Assembly (NCBI GenBank): GCA_016784605.1
Contig: JADHUI010000001.1
Location: 91,543-155,542, forward strand
DNA length: 64,000 nt
Reading direction: 5' to 3'
From: Fidelibacterota bacterium
GTDB lineage: Bacteria > Fidelibacterota > Marinisomatia > Marinisomatales > UBA1611
Shown here piece after piece: positions 34,890 to 45,800 of the stretch. Each line of letters opens with the position of its first letter. Position 1 is the first letter of the stretch. The position numbers and the translations under genes were made by a program. Under the pieces are notes generated by a model, which had not been told where the DNA came from, made no database searches, and saw only the letters and a list, made by a program, of their open reading frames with translations.

Positions 34890-35629
34890 TGAAAATTCAA
34901 ATTAAAGTCTGGCGTCAATCAAATGCTAAATCTGAAGGAAAATTTTCAACTTATCCTCTTGATGGTGTTTCTGAAGATATGTCATTTTTTGAAATGTTAG
35001 ATAGTTTAAACGATAATCTTGTAATGGGCGGAAAAGATCCCATAGCATTTGACCATGATTGCCGAGAAGGTATTTGTGGTACATGCGGTATATTTATAAA
35101 CGGGAGAGCTCATGGTCCAATTCGAGGGGTAACAACCTGTCAGCTTCATATGCGAAGCTTTCAGAATGGCGAAACAATTGTTGTAGAACCTTGGCGAGCA
35201 AAAGCCTTTCCTATTATCCGCGATTTGATTGTGGATCGCCAATCATTTGATCGTGTTATGGAATCGGGCGGATACATTTCTATTAACGCAGGAAACGCTC
35301 AAGACGCCAACGTCATTCCAATAGCAAAAGAAAATTCAGACCTAGCAATGGATGCTGCTGCATGTATTGGTTGTGGTGCGTGCGCTGCAACATGTAAAAA
35401 TTCATCAGCGATGTTATTTGTTTCAGCTAAAGTATCCCAATTTGCCTTATTGCCACAAGGGCAACCAGAAAGATCTAATCGCGTAAAAAATATGGTAGAT
35501 CAAATGGATGAAGAAGGATTTGGAAATTGTACCAATACGGGTGCGTGTGAAGTAGAATGCCCAAAGGAAATATCACTGGTTAATATAGCTAGAATGAATC
35601 GTGAATTTTTAAAAGCATCTATAATGTAG
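34889..35629 (+). CDS. sdhB: succinate dehydrogenase / fumarate reductase iron-sulfur subunit
   Basis: 246 residues carrying three clusters. The [2Fe-2S] ferredoxin-like site is in [16 protein letters not shown] with the downstream TTCQLHMR Cys. The C-terminal clusters are in [15 protein letters not shown] and [15 protein letters not shown]. It starts within the sdhA stop codon and is followed 19 bases later by a strong terminator, so it ends the operon. Confidence 0.95.
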   Translation: MKIQIKVWRQSNAKSEGKFSTYPLDGVSEDMSFFEMLDSLNDNLVMGGKDPIAFDHDCREGICGTCGIFINGRAHGPIRGVTTCQLHMRSFQNGETIVVEPWRAKAFPIIRDLIVDRQSFDRVMESGGYISINAGNAQDANVIPIAKENSDLAMDAAACIGCGACAATCKNSSAMLFVSAKVSQFALLPQGQPERSNRVKNMVDQMDEEGFGNCTNTGACEVECPKEISLVNIARMNREFLKASIM

Positions 35630-35648
35630 AAGTATTACTATATATAGT

Positions 35649-35680
35649 AAAAAAGCCCGCGTAATTACGTGGGCTTTTTT
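35649..35680 (+). terminator. intrinsic terminator after sdhCAB
   Basis: AAAAAAGCCCGCGT (35649-35662) pairs with ACGTGGGCTTTTTT (35667-35680), one G-U pair, loop AATT. It has a T-run on each strand, so it may also serve the minus-strand TonB operon that ends at 35703. Confidence 0.85.
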
Positions 35681-35702
35681 ACTTATTTAATGACGGTTGA
35701 GT

Positions 35703-36308
35703 TTATTTTAGTTTAAAATTGACAGGAATTGATATCCAAACACCCACAGGGCGTTCTCTTTGTTTTGCTGGTTTAAAACGCGTTTTTCTGATGGCTTCCA
35801 TAGCCGCTTCATCTAATCCGGTATTAGGAATACCTTTTAAAATGATGGTTTCTTTTACGCGACCTTTTTCATCGATAAATGCTTGGACAACGACAACACC
35901 TTCAATTCCAGCTTCTTGTGCGATTTCTGGATAGACTGGCCGAATACCAGATATTGCTTTGGGCGGATCATCATAAGGAATAAATTTTACTTTCGGCCCC
36001 GAAGGCGGCGGCGGTGGAGCTTCCCAATCTATTTCGTCAAAGTCCATTTCATCAATGGTTAAATCGTCTGCAATATCTTCATCATCGGAAGGAACTGGGA
36101 TAGATGGACGAGCAGGTGGTGGAGCTTGATCTATCTGTTGTGTTTGAGGTATATCAATTGAATCAATGACAATCTGATCAATATCATCAAATACAACAGT
36201 AGTTAAAAAACGCGGAAATATTAAAAACATTAGAATGACTAGAAAAACACCAATCAAGCTAGTTGCTCTAATAACAACTGGATATTTGAACTTTAATGGA
36301 TTAGCCAT
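35703..36308 (-). CDS. tonB: TonB-like energy transducer
   Basis: 201 residues. One membrane helix (IGVFLVILMFLIFPRFL), an Asp/Pro-rich periplasmic linker (QIDQAPPPARPSIPVPSDDE, WEAPPPPPSGPK) and the TonB C-terminal domain (GIRPVYPEIAQEAGIEGVVV, EAAMEAIRKTRFKPAKQRER). It passes proton-motive energy from ExbB/ExbD to outer-membrane receptors. The linker is short and unusually acidic. It follows exbD by one base and is the last gene of the minus-strand unit. Confidence 0.9.
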   Translation of the reverse strand: MANPLKFKYPVVIRATSLIGVFLVILMFLIFPRFLTTVVFDDIDQIVIDSIDIPQTQQIDQAPPPARPSIPVPSDDEDIADDLTIDEMDFDEIDWEAPPPPPSGPKVKFIPYDDPPKAISGIRPVYPEIAQEAGIEGVVVVQAFIDEKGRVKETIILKGIPNTGLDEAAMEAIRKTRFKPAKQRERPVGVWISIPVNFKLK

Positions 36309-36309
36309 A

Positions 36310-36720
36310 TTAATTAACCAATGTTTTTGTTGAGTAATTCAACTTTAAAGCATCTGCTTGGCGCAGTTCTTCGTGAATTCCTGAAATAAGTTCCATTTTA
36401 GCAGATTGATCTGCTTTGAGCGACACAGTAATCATTGGGTCAGAAACTCGTTTATCATACATAATATGTCGAATATCTGAAACATTGAAAAGTCTATCGT
36501 CGATGGATATTAGTCCTTCTCGAGAAACCCAGATTTGAGCAGTATGACGCCGAGATTTAAGTTTTTCTATCCGCTTTGCCTTCGGAAGTTCAACAGGAAG
36601 ACCAGACGATTCTCTTAAAACAGTTGTTACCATAAAAAAGATAAGTAACATAAAGATAATATCGGGCATGGAAGCCGTAGGGATTTCACTAGATATTTTT
36701 GTTTTACGTGTAAATTTCAT
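36310..36720 (-). CDS. exbD: ExbD/TolR-like biopolymer transporter (second copy)
   Basis: 136 residues with one N-terminal membrane helix whose Asp (ASMPDIIFMLLIFFMVTTVL) is the proton site of the family, then a small periplasmic domain. It lies three bases after the other exbD and one base before tonB. Two different ExbD copies in one operon are common in this assemblage and probably form a mixed channel core with ExbB. Confidence 0.9.
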   Translation of the reverse strand: MKFTRKTKISSEIPTASMPDIIFMLLIFFMVTTVLRESSGLPVELPKAKRIEKLKSRRHTAQIWVSREGLISIDDRLFNVSDIRHIMYDKRVSDPMITVSLKADQSAKMELISGIHEELRQADALKLNYSTKTLVN

Positions 36721-36723
36721 TTA

Positions 36724-37122
36724 TTAATTGGAGTTAGCTATGGAAATACGCATTGCATTTGCCATTTTAAGTTGATCAATAACCCGAACATAATCGCTAT
36801 ACTCTGTTTTTTTATGTGACTTAACAGATACAATTAAAAGCGGATTTTCTGCTAGACGCCTTTTTACAACCCCATTGATTTGATCTATAGGAGTTGGTTC
36901 TTCATCAAGCAAGACAGCGCCTTGAGAATTAATAAGGCAATTCATAATATTCTTCTTTTTAATTTCAATTTCTACGTCACCAGGTGGAGGAAGAACAATT
37001 CCCAATCCTTTATCGGTATCAATCGTTGTTGTTACTAGAAAGAAGATTAATAGAAGAAAAGCAATATCCGCCATTGAGGACGTGGGGATTTCTCCGCTTT
37101 TAAATCGGCGTTTATTTTTCAT
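36724..37122 (-). CDS. exbD: ExbD/TolR-like biopolymer transporter (first copy)
   Basis: 132 residues: the membrane helix SSMADIAFLLLIFFLVTTTI holds the conserved Asp, followed by a periplasmic domain (LGIVLPPPGD, LIVSVKSHKK). It is 15 bases from exbB and three bases from the second exbD, so one transcript is likely. Confidence 0.9.
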   Translation of the reverse strand: MKNKRRFKSGEIPTSSMADIAFLLLIFFLVTTTIDTDKGLGIVLPPPGDVEIEIKKKNIMNCLINSQGAVLLDEEPTPIDQINGVVKRRLAENPLLIVSVKSHKKTEYSDYVRVIDQLKMANAMRISIANSN

Positions 37123-37137
37123 CGAAGAATGTGTGCC

Positions 37138-37752
37138 TTATTTTTTTGTTTCGTTTTCGTATAAATGATCCATGATTTTAACGGATTGTTCTTCCATGTC
37201 GAGGATTAATTTATCAATGCGCGCCACAAAAACATTTTGAAATGTTTGGATAATCATAGCTACAATTAAACCAAACGCTGTCGTTAATAATGCTTTAGAA
37301 ATACCACCAGCAACCACTGCGGGTGAAATATCATTAGCAGCTTTAATAGCGTCAAATGCATCAATCATACCAACAACCGTTCCAGTAAAGCCAAGCATAG
37401 GCGCAATTGTAATTACCGCATTTAGCCAAATCATATTTCTTTCTAAAAAAGCCATTTCAATGGATCCTGCATTTTGGATAGCTTTTTCAACTTCGCCTAA
37501 ACCTCTATGGATTCTAGAAAGTCCTGCGTGAATAATTGATGCAACGGGTCCTGCTGTTGTATTACACAATTCTAATGCAGAAGCTGGATCATCCTCATCT
37601 ATTTTTTCAATAATTTCATCAAAAAATTTCCTTGAATCAATACTAGACAACATTAATGAATAAAAGCGTTCAATAGCAAATCCCAACCCAAATAAAAGGG
37701 ATATAAGGATTGGCCACATGAAGTCTCCACCGTTGATAAAATATTGTACCAT
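37138..37752 (-). CDS. exbB: ExbB/TolQ/MotA-family proton channel
   Basis: 204 residues with three membrane helices: FMWPILISLLFGLGFAIERF, then AVITIAPMLGFTGTVVGMID and ISKALLTTAFGLIVAMIIQT, the typical ExbB/TolQ pattern. The preceding loop (GLGEVEKAIQNAGSIEMAFL) is the usual cytoplasmic connector. It forms the proton channel of the TonB system with the two ExbD. It is distinct from the MotA of the motor operon, which is longer and has four helices. Confidence 0.9.
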   Translation of the reverse strand: MVQYFINGGDFMWPILISLLFGLGFAIERFYSLMLSSIDSRKFFDEIIEKIDEDDPASALELCNTTAGPVASIIHAGLSRIHRGLGEVEKAIQNAGSIEMAFLERNMIWLNAVITIAPMLGFTGTVVGMIDAFDAIKAANDISPAVVAGGISKALLTTAFGLIVAMIIQTFQNVFVARIDKLILDMEEQSVKIMDHLYENETKK

Positions 37753-37818
37753 TTTGTTCCTCCGTTAATCTGTTTAGTATGTATGAATTAAATTATTTAT
37801 CTGTAAAAGGCACTAAAT

Positions 37819-39432
37819 TTAATGCGAAGTTTGCAGGAATGCATCTGCTTCCTTAAAAAAATCTAACGCACCCATTACTTGGTTATCTGTTTGTATTCTA
37901 ATCGCCGCAGATTCATCTTTTCCAAATGCAACACCGGAAATTTCTGCTTTAATTCTATTCTGTATATAAGATAAATCAATCAAAAGTGAATCGCGACTCA
38001 CTTCGATTGAGTCAGTTGCTAAATACTCATAAAAAGAGTTAAATACATCATTTGAAACAACCCATTCTTTTTTAAAAGTTTGAGCGTTGCTTATTTCCAA
38101 CGAATGATTTGATGCGTAGTTAGACCCAAAATTGAATATAGGTCTTTTGGCGCTTCTTATGACTTTTTGTGTATCCCTTGTTAATTTGTTTTTAAATGGT
38201 AAATATATATCAGGAGTTATTCCACCTCCGCCATAAACTATTCGCCCGCCTTTTGTTAAATATTTCGGTCTCAATTCTTTTAATGAGTCCATTTTAGCTT
38301 CTCGGTCTTTATCATACAATTCTCGGTAATATGCATGGTCTTTTCCGTCTTCGTATGGCCGTTGAATTAATCGTCCTGTTGGTGTATAATAACGCGCAAT
38401 TGTTACTCTAAGCGCCGAACCGCCTTCTAGGGGGAGTTGGCGCTGAACTAATCCCTTTCCGAAACTAGTTTCCCCAATGACTAAACCGCGATCTAAATCT
38501 TGTACAGCACCAGCAACAATTTCACTCGCACTTGCAGATCCGCGATTGATTAATACAATTAATGAAAAATCATTACGTCCTTTTTTTGGGTTAGCCATAA
38601 AGACTTGATTTGATTCTCGAATTTTTCCTTTAGTAAAAACTAATGTATCGGGTGTAGTGATAAACAAATTTGATATTGCAGCCGCTTGTTCAAGAAAACC
38701 TCCACTATTTCCTCTTAGATCAAAAACGAGGCGCTTCATTCCACTTGCATCTAATTTATCTAGAGCTTTTTTAACTTCAATATCTGTTGTAGCGGAAAAG
38801 CGTCTTAGGAAAATATAACCCGTTGAATCGTCAATCATCGAAGCAGCAGCTACACTATAAATTGGAATATCGTCTCGAATTATTGTAACGTCAAAAGGTT
38901 TAGGAACGCCGATTCTTTGAATAGACAAATCAACCGAAGATCCTTTCTTGCCGCGTAATTTTTTAAAAACCTCATCCTTAGTTATTTTATAAGCATCTTC
39001 TTCATTGATTGAAATAATTTTATCACCCGACTGTAATCCAACATGATCTGATGGACTATCAGGGATAGGAGAAATAACAGTAATATATCCCTGAAGAATA
39101 TCAAATTCGATACCAATACCCTGAAACTTTCCTCGAAATAATTCGTCTATATTTTCTTGGTCTTTCGCTGGAATATATGTTGAATGCGGGTCTAATTCCT
39201 CCATTAAACCATGGAAAGCTCCATCCATTATTTTCTCTAAATCCACATCATCGAAATAAAAATGATTCACATAAGTTATAATTTGGTTTAATACATTAAC
39301 CTTTTCTTTTAAAATGCGATAAACATTTTGATTGCTCGAAAAAGCATAGGACGCCATTAATACTATTGCGAGCAAGAACCCAAGTAACCCCGACCCCAAT
39401 AAGGGAAGTTTTCTTTTTAGTTTAAAATTCAC
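37819..39432 (-). CDS. C-terminal processing protease (S41 family)
   Basis: 537 residues. N-terminal membrane anchor (LGSGLLGFLLAIVLMASYAF), then the leading region MDGAFHGLMEELDPHSTYIP, a PDZ domain (about 90-170, GIGIEFDILQGYITV, DHVGLQSGDKIISINEEDA), and the S41 core with catalytic Ser in LINRGSASASEIVAGAVQDL and Lys in GETSFGKGLVQRQLPL. The last 150 residues are an extra C-terminal domain. It is an envelope protease that cuts protein C-termini. It lies between an outer-membrane protein gene (21 bases) and exbB (66 bases) on the same strand. Confidence 0.92.
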   Translation of the reverse strand: MNFKLKRKLPLLGSGLLGFLLAIVLMASYAFSSNQNVYRILKEKVNVLNQIITYVNHFYFDDVDLEKIMDGAFHGLMEELDPHSTYIPAKDQENIDELFRGKFQGIGIEFDILQGYITVISPIPDSPSDHVGLQSGDKIISINEEDAYKITKDEVFKKLRGKKGSSVDLSIQRIGVPKPFDVTIIRDDIPIYSVAAASMIDDSTGYIFLRRFSATTDIEVKKALDKLDASGMKRLVFDLRGNSGGFLEQAAAISNLFITTPDTLVFTKGKIRESNQVFMANPKKGRNDFSLIVLINRGSASASEIVAGAVQDLDRGLVIGETSFGKGLVQRQLPLEGGSALRVTIARYYTPTGRLIQRPYEDGKDHAYYRELYDKDREAKMDSLKELRPKYLTKGGRIVYGGGGITPDIYLPFKNKLTRDTQKVIRSAKRPIFNFGSNYASNHSLEISNAQTFKKEWVVSNDVFNSFYEYLATDSIEVSRDSLLIDLSYIQNRIKAEISGVAFGKDESAAIRIQTDNQVMGALDFFKEADAFLQTSH

Positions 39433-39453
39433 TATTTAATAAATAAAGGTTGT

Positions 39454-40320
39454 TTATAAGCCTAGATATAGCATTGTTCTAAAAGTAACACCTTGTATAG
39501 TCGTCTTAGGTGAATCACTTATTGGAACGCGCCCATTCAAATACCACCTTCCTGCTTGAATAGTTCCCTTATTAAAACCAACACTTATTCGCAACCCCAT
39601 TCGATCGAGAAATTGCCATTTTACAGCCAAGTAAGGTTGAAAATTGAAGAATAAACCACTTAAATCTGTCATTACACCGGGCATATTTGCAGCGCTAAAC
39701 CCTCCAGATTGAGCGCCATCAATATCCGTTACTTTGTAATAAAAAGTCCCAGTTGAATCCACATCGCCATAAACACTACTAAATGCATTTTCCCATTTTG
39801 GGGTTCCTGTGTGTTGATCTACGGTAATATTTACGTGGCCCAATCCTAACAACGCTCCAGCAGATAATTCTAAATCTTGTAAAACAGGCATAACATACTC
39901 CACCGTTGCTGCCCCAAGTGAAAAACTAAACTTTGCCTCTAATGATGGAGAAAAATCGCCCTTATAACTAACGGATGTATCTGCGGCTGTGAAGGTTCCT
40001 GTACTGTCTCTGTCAATATATAATTTAATATCGGGTACAGTACTAATCCTTGAAGTACCAAGTCCGGCATAACCTCCAATCCTCCAGCGTCCTGTTATAT
40101 GCGCAAAACCTTCACCGCCGTGTAAAACAAAAGGTGTTGTGAAATTTGTAGGATCTAACCCCAGCTTAGTTAGGGATGCAGATCCCGGAATTGAATCCAA
40201 AGAGATATACATCGGACTATATCCGATTCCTCCGCCAAAAAAGTCTTCAACGGGGTACAGGTCCATTTGGGCTGTTGCCAAAGATGCACCAAAAATGATG
40301 TAGAGCAGTTTTTTCTTCAC
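39454..40320 (-). CDS. outer-membrane-like hypothetical protein
   Basis: 288 residues with a signal peptide (LLYIIFGASLATAQ) and Gly- and aromatic-rich alternating strands (FAHITGRWRIGGYAGLG, FQPYLAVKWQFLDRMGLRIS) ending in MLYLGL, consistent with an outer-membrane beta-barrel. I do not recognise the family. It is the first gene of the minus-strand run through ctp, exbB, exbD, exbD and tonB. Confidence 0.7.
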   Translation of the reverse strand: MKKKLLYIIFGASLATAQMDLYPVEDFFGGGIGYSPMYISLDSIPGSASLTKLGLDPTNFTTPFVLHGGEGFAHITGRWRIGGYAGLGTSRISTVPDIKLYIDRDSTGTFTAADTSVSYKGDFSPSLEAKFSFSLGAATVEYVMPVLQDLELSAGALLGLGHVNITVDQHTGTPKWENAFSSVYGDVDSTGTFYYKVTDIDGAQSGGFSAANMPGVMTDLSGLFFNFQPYLAVKWQFLDRMGLRISVGFNKGTIQAGRWYLNGRVPISDSPKTTIQGVTFRTMLYLGL

Positions 40321-40546
40321 GATGTTAGGAGTCTCCGCATTGATTAACCTAAAAATTTAGACCACATTCAAAAAATACAAAAGAAATTATACGTTTTAAT
40401 TGAGAATTCAATGATATAGTATTTATAGGTCTTTTTCTTGATTATATAACGTATGAACACCTATATTTGTCGAGACAACTAACCGAGGTAAGGGAGGTCA
40501 ATCGTATATTCTCTCCCTATAAAAAGTATATCTATTAGGACTTAAC

Positions 40547-42862
40547 ATGAGCAGACGTGCGTACATGCGGAGGAATTCACGTGCTGAAAGCAAGGCTTTT
40601 AGCGTCGGACTCCTATTTTTTCTGACTATTGCAATAGCAAGCGGCCCTTATCACATGCAAGGTGTATATGACTTTGATGGCGACGGGAAAAAAGAGTCGA
40701 TCGTCCAGAATTTCTCGTCAGGACCCACACTTAGTCTATTGGAATTTTCTTCAAGAGGCGCATCTCAATTAATATGGTCATGGGAAATGGATCATAGTGG
40801 TGTCGTTATGGATTTTGAAGTGATGGATGTAAATCAAGATGGTTTTAATGATTTAATTGTTATTTCTAATCGCCTTCCCGGGGAGGTAATCCAACCGTGG
40901 TTATATGTATTTGTTGGAAATGGTACTGGACTTGCGGAAAAGCCTCTCAAATTATATCCATCTGAACTTGGCCTTTCTAGTGTTAGGCCAACAACAATTT
41001 CATCTTTAACGGGTTCGACAGGAAAAATGGCCGTTTCTCTTGGATCGCCTGTTAGAAAGACAGCAATATTTTCCTTAAGTATAAATGAATCTATACTTAA
41101 AGTTGAGAATATTATTTATGTTGGGACCAGTTTAATCGAAAATGGTTATGGAAAGTTGGCGTCGAATATTTACCGTTATAATAATCAAGATTATGTTATA
41201 CAGCTATCATTGGAAAATAACACCATTAAAGCTGGCATTTTTGATGATGTTAATTTTTCGGAAATCTCATCAGATGTATTAGTGTCTGATGCAAGAGGAA
41301 GTCTATTAAGTTCGAGTTTGTCATTCTTTTCGGCTAGAACCGCCAAAGAAGAGGGTTTGTTATTGCCGTTTGATTCCGGAGACGTAGAACGTATCTTTTT
41401 TGATGGAAAGAACTTAAAATTAAGTTCATCTCTTTATACGGGTAAAAAGCTATTCATCGAAAAAGACCCAATTAAACGACACAAACTATGGTCTCAAGAG
41501 AGATTATATCCTATGTCTGGGCCAACGTTATCTGATTTTATACAAAAAGCAAAAAAGGATATTGTACTAGAAAAAGAGTTATTACCCATTAATCAAATTC
41601 CAAGTATTTCCACCGAAATGGCTTCAGATTTGTTGGTGATTAATGGTGCTGGCAAAAATGTAAAAATTGTTGAGGCGGATCTTATTCCAGAACACCCAAT
41701 TTTACCTCCAGACGAAAAAGATAAAATACCAGGCATTGACAGCGGTGTGTCAGTTTTCTCTGAAGCAATAAAAGATACAATCGTAAAACAATCTACTCCA
41801 GATACAACAGTTAATATTGAGTTAGAAACTAAATTTGTACCTATTGATTTATACTATGCTCAAGTGATGACGCCGATGGAGAAAACACCCAGCCGATTCG
41901 TTTTTGATGGTGAATCACCTTTTGGTGTGGGTGTCAATCAAATGCCACTCATCGGCGACCCTACCCACATACAGCATAGCATTTCTGCTAACTTAGCCCA
42001 CTTAAATAGAGGTTCAGTATATGATTATGCTTATTCCATTCGAAATGCTAGATTGGATAGTATAACCACTATTTCTATGGTACACGATATGCAAACAAAC
42101 GTGGTGTTCCTTTCAATTTCTCCTTTAAAAGACTCCTTAAGCCAATCATATCAACCAGTATCATTTGACCCAACGCTTTTTGAGTTTCCAGATTATTTTT
42201 TCGAAGGATTTCCATCGTCACTTGGAATGGATTTTACAGATCAGTTAATACGGTTTTCATTTGATGGCGATTCAACAAATGCTCCCGAGACACATGGAAT
42301 TTATTTATCAGCAACAAGTCCGTCAAATCCCGCGCAATCTTTAGCGGTTTTTCTTGACCAAGGCGAGTTACAAGCTATACGAGGTGAAGTTAAAGTTCGA
42401 GAAAATGGATCCAAAAAAATCACAACAGAATTTGATTTAGTTGGACAAGTAGAACCTGCCGTCATGTTTTCGAGATTAATAGAAGAAGTTTTCCCAGATT
42501 CATTAAAAGTAAGACTTCTTCAAGGAGGCACTTTTGAAGAGCCACTCTGGAGATCTGCGGGACAGTTCCCTGAAATCTTAATGAAAAAAAGACTCCCAAC
42601 AGAATTAAAAGAACAAAGTAACCCAATTGTGCCGATTAAAGCGGCGCAAAGTCACGTTCCCGAAAAAGATTCCCTCAATGTAGAATCGCCATCTGGACCG
42701 AAGCCTGCGGAAATGTCAAGTGAGGAAGCGATGCTAGAAGAGCCCGCCCTCCCATCTGAACAATCCCCAACGGATAAAGTGGAAGATGAACCAAAAAATC
42801 AGATAGATATTATTGAACCAGATGTCCAGGATTCAACCAACCAAACACCAGCGCCTAATTAA
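40547..42862 (+). CDS. secreted FG-GAP/VCBS-like repeat protein
   Basis: 771 residues. The N-terminus is basic, then hydrophobic (FSVGLLFFLTIAIASG), an export signal. Calcium-binding FG-GAP-like motifs follow (GVYDFDGDGKKESIV, VMDVNQDGFNDLIVIS), suggesting an N-terminal beta-propeller. A long middle region has no recognised domain, and the C-terminal 120 residues are a Pro/Glu/Ser-rich tail (EEPALPSEQSPTDKVEDEPK). GGAC before the ATG is a plausible ribosome binding site. The next, related gene starts inside its last 50 bases. Surface function is likely but unknown. Confidence 0.75.
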   Translation: MSRRAYMRRNSRAESKAFSVGLLFFLTIAIASGPYHMQGVYDFDGDGKKESIVQNFSSGPTLSLLEFSSRGASQLIWSWEMDHSGVVMDFEVMDVNQDGFNDLIVISNRLPGEVIQPWLYVFVGNGTGLAEKPLKLYPSELGLSSVRPTTISSLTGSTGKMAVSLGSPVRKTAIFSLSINESILKVENIIYVGTSLIENGYGKLASNIYRYNNQDYVIQLSLENNTIKAGIFDDVNFSEISSDVLVSDARGSLLSSSLSFFSARTAKEEGLLLPFDSGDVERIFFDGKNLKLSSSLYTGKKLFIEKDPIKRHKLWSQERLYPMSGPTLSDFIQKAKKDIVLEKELLPINQIPSISTEMASDLLVINGAGKNVKIVEADLIPEHPILPPDEKDKIPGIDSGVSVFSEAIKDTIVKQSTPDTTVNIELETKFVPIDLYYAQVMTPMEKTPSRFVFDGESPFGVGVNQMPLIGDPTHIQHSISANLAHLNRGSVYDYAYSIRNARLDSITTISMVHDMQTNVVFLSISPLKDSLSQSYQPVSFDPTLFEFPDYFFEGFPSSLGMDFTDQLIRFSFDGDSTNAPETHGIYLSATSPSNPAQSLAVFLDQGELQAIRGEVKVRENGSKKITTEFDLVGQVEPAVMFSRLIEEVFPDSLKVRLLQGGTFEEPLWRSAGQFPEILMKKRLPTELKEQSNPIVPIKAAQSHVPEKDSLNVESPSGPKPAEMSSEEAMLEEPALPSEQSPTDKVEDEPKNQIDIIEPDVQDSTNQTPAPN

Positions 42863-45800
42863 TTTACGAATTGATATTGTTTTGAATTATTTTCAAAAAA
42901 TTGCAGCAATTTTTATTTTGGTTACCCAAATGGTGATAGGGCAATCGCAAAAGATTGTTCATTTAGAAGGGTCCTATGATCTTGATGGTGATAAGCGACA
43001 AGAGTTTATTGCTCTGGAATTAAACCCGTCTGAAGAATATTTTCCATCATCCGTACACTACTATGAGGTAGACAATGATGGATATCAGACTAAGACATGG
43101 GAATTTTCCCCACCCGATGAATTAGAAGGCTATTTTGTAAATGCCATTATAGGTGACATTCAAGGTGACGGCTCACCAGATCTCATTACCGTAATGAATC
43201 TATCTCGTTTTGGAGATAATTCATCACCTCATGTTTTTATAGCTATTTATTCTTGGGGAGGTGAAACATTTTCAGAGCTTCCGTTTGCCACATTGGATGT
43301 TGGAAAGCAAGGTCAATCATTAAGGTGTAATAATTTTGCTTTATTAGATATGAATGCTGATGGGACTCAAGAAATAGTCCTTTCTTTAGGAAGTCCATTT
43401 AGAGGCTTTGCTTTTATTGGTATTGGAGAAGATGATCAATTATCTGTTAAAAAGAAAATTCGCCCAGATGATCTTTTGGTCGGTTCTGGATTGTTATATG
43501 CCGGTGTTGTGGATTATGATATGGACGGATATGATGATTTAATCGCAATTAGCCCCGAAGGAAATATTCTCAAAGCACAACCATTTTATAATGTGGGAGG
43601 TGTTTTTGATTCAGGCGCATTAATTAAAAAGACATTTCAAGGATTAAGTGGAATTATCCACCGCTCTATTGTTTTAACAGACTGGGACGCGGATGGTTTT
43701 CAAGATCTCGTGTTGCCCTTCCGCTCCGGCGATTTAGTTGCATTAACCCTTACACCCGCAACTCTTGTGATCGATAAATTACCGATTTCTGGCGGCCCAT
43801 TAAGTCAAGTTGTCACTACGGACTTTGATCAAGATACTTTTGATGATTTATTAATTCTTTCTACAGATATTAATAATTTATCTCTTTATTCTGGGAAATC
43901 AGCTGTTGTAGAAAATATTTCAACAACAATCGATAATGCTATTGATGGATTTCAGATTTCAAATATACTTCCATTGATACAGCAAGGACATTATACCGGA
44001 ACAGTACTTGTCGCTGGATGGGACGGAACAGAGAGCGCAGTATATATGATGAATGTTGGACAAAAGTCTGAAGATTTTGACCAAGGTTTTATTGTAAGCT
44101 CAGATTTTATCGCTAATAATCTTCCTGAAATGCTTTCAAATGCTCAAAAAGAAGACGAACCTGTTCCGGAGGTATATATTGAAGTATTACCTGATAGGGA
44201 ACCTCAACTACCTCAACCTGAAATTGAAATCATTACAGACTTAGGAGAAAAACCAAGAAAAAGACTCCCTAAGGCATTAGAGCCAGAAAGAGATGAAGTT
44301 GATGTATTAAAAGAGCAACCGAGATCTCAATCCCCCAAAAAAATTACGCGTACCTTAGAATCACCCAAACAACCAAGGCCCGTGGAAACAGTTGGTCAGA
44401 GGCTTCCTAAACATGTACTACCGCGCTATGTTCTTTCAAGTAATGCTCAATTCGAATATGAATTACATCGCGATAGCACAGAACAGTTTCACAGTTTTAG
44501 ATGGGAATTAACGCCACCAAGAGGCATGTTTTTTCATTATGAAACACGTTCAATCCGATGGGTGCCAAACGAAAAACAACTTGACGCCTTCCCTTTATCG
44601 TTTCATGTGAGAATGAAGGTAGATGAAATGATGGAGCCAGAATCTGCAAGCGGTGAAAGGACGCAATCCTACAAAGTTGTTCCAGTGTTAGAAGGCCGAG
44701 ATGAAGAAATGTGGATATATGTCAATGACCCGCCAGTCTTCTTAAGCGAACCAGCTGGAATAGAATTTGTTGCCGGAGATTTATTTAGATATCAACCGTT
44801 AGTGCAAGATAGAAACAGAGATGCAATGCTCCAATTTGAGCTAGAAAAAGCCCCTAAAGGAATGACGCTAAAAGACGGAATTATATCATGGAAGACAGAT
44901 AGCTCTCATGTAGATGTATATGATGTTAGAGTTGTGGTTTCGGATGGCTTCGATCGTACAGCGCAAGAGTTTAAACTATTCGCCCAAGCGGGGGTTAAAA
45001 TTTTATCAGATGCTCCCAAAGAGGCAAAAGTTGGGCAGGATTATTCATACGAAGTAAAGCTTTGGCGTCAACAAAAAGATAAACCGGTTCAATATAAATT
45101 ATTACAAGGACCCGACGGAATGGTTCTTAATAATAAGGGGGTACTAAACTGGACGCCAAACCCAGTTCAAATTGATACAATGCCATTTGCTATTATGGTT
45201 TCTCACGGAGTTGCATCTGATACGCAATATGTTAATCTTTTTGTAAATCATCCTCCTATTATTAAAAAAGCACCTCCACCCATGAATTTGATAACTTTAG
45301 GAGATACGTGGGATTTTCAATTGATGGTTGACGATCCAAATGCTGGCGATCAACTCGTTTACACAGCTCACAAGATGCCAGAAGGTATGCGTATGGATGC
45401 GTATTTAGGTCGGCTAAAATGGGATCCCACATCACAAAACCTTGATTTTTCTGAATTGAAAATTGAAATATCAGACGGACATGAATCTAGAATTATTGAA
45501 AGTGAATTTTTTGTAAATGCGCCAACAAGAATCGTTTCCATACCGCCCATGAGCGCTACAGTTGGCGATGAATATAAATATGAAATGATGATTGTTGATC
45601 AAAATAAAGGCGCATTACTTCCTTTTGACAGGGTGGTTAAAGTAGAAAATGTAAATAGTATCCGTATTTATTCAATTAATATATCTGATGATGTGTATCT
45701 CGAGAACATCCATCGTTATATCAGCGAATGGCAAAATGCAGATGCAATTTATAAAGTCAATAAAGATTATCCAGCCGATACGTTATTGTCTCGATTAAAT

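Noticed and set aside
37138-37752. ExbB as part of the same motor as MotA/MotB
   Set aside because: It lies in its own operon with two exbD and tonB, has the three-helix TolQ/ExbB pattern, and therefore belongs to TonB energising.
40321-40546. A riboswitch in the 226-base gap before the FG-GAP gene
   Set aside because: I looked for known aptamer motifs and saw none; the gap is AT-rich with no convincing conserved structure.
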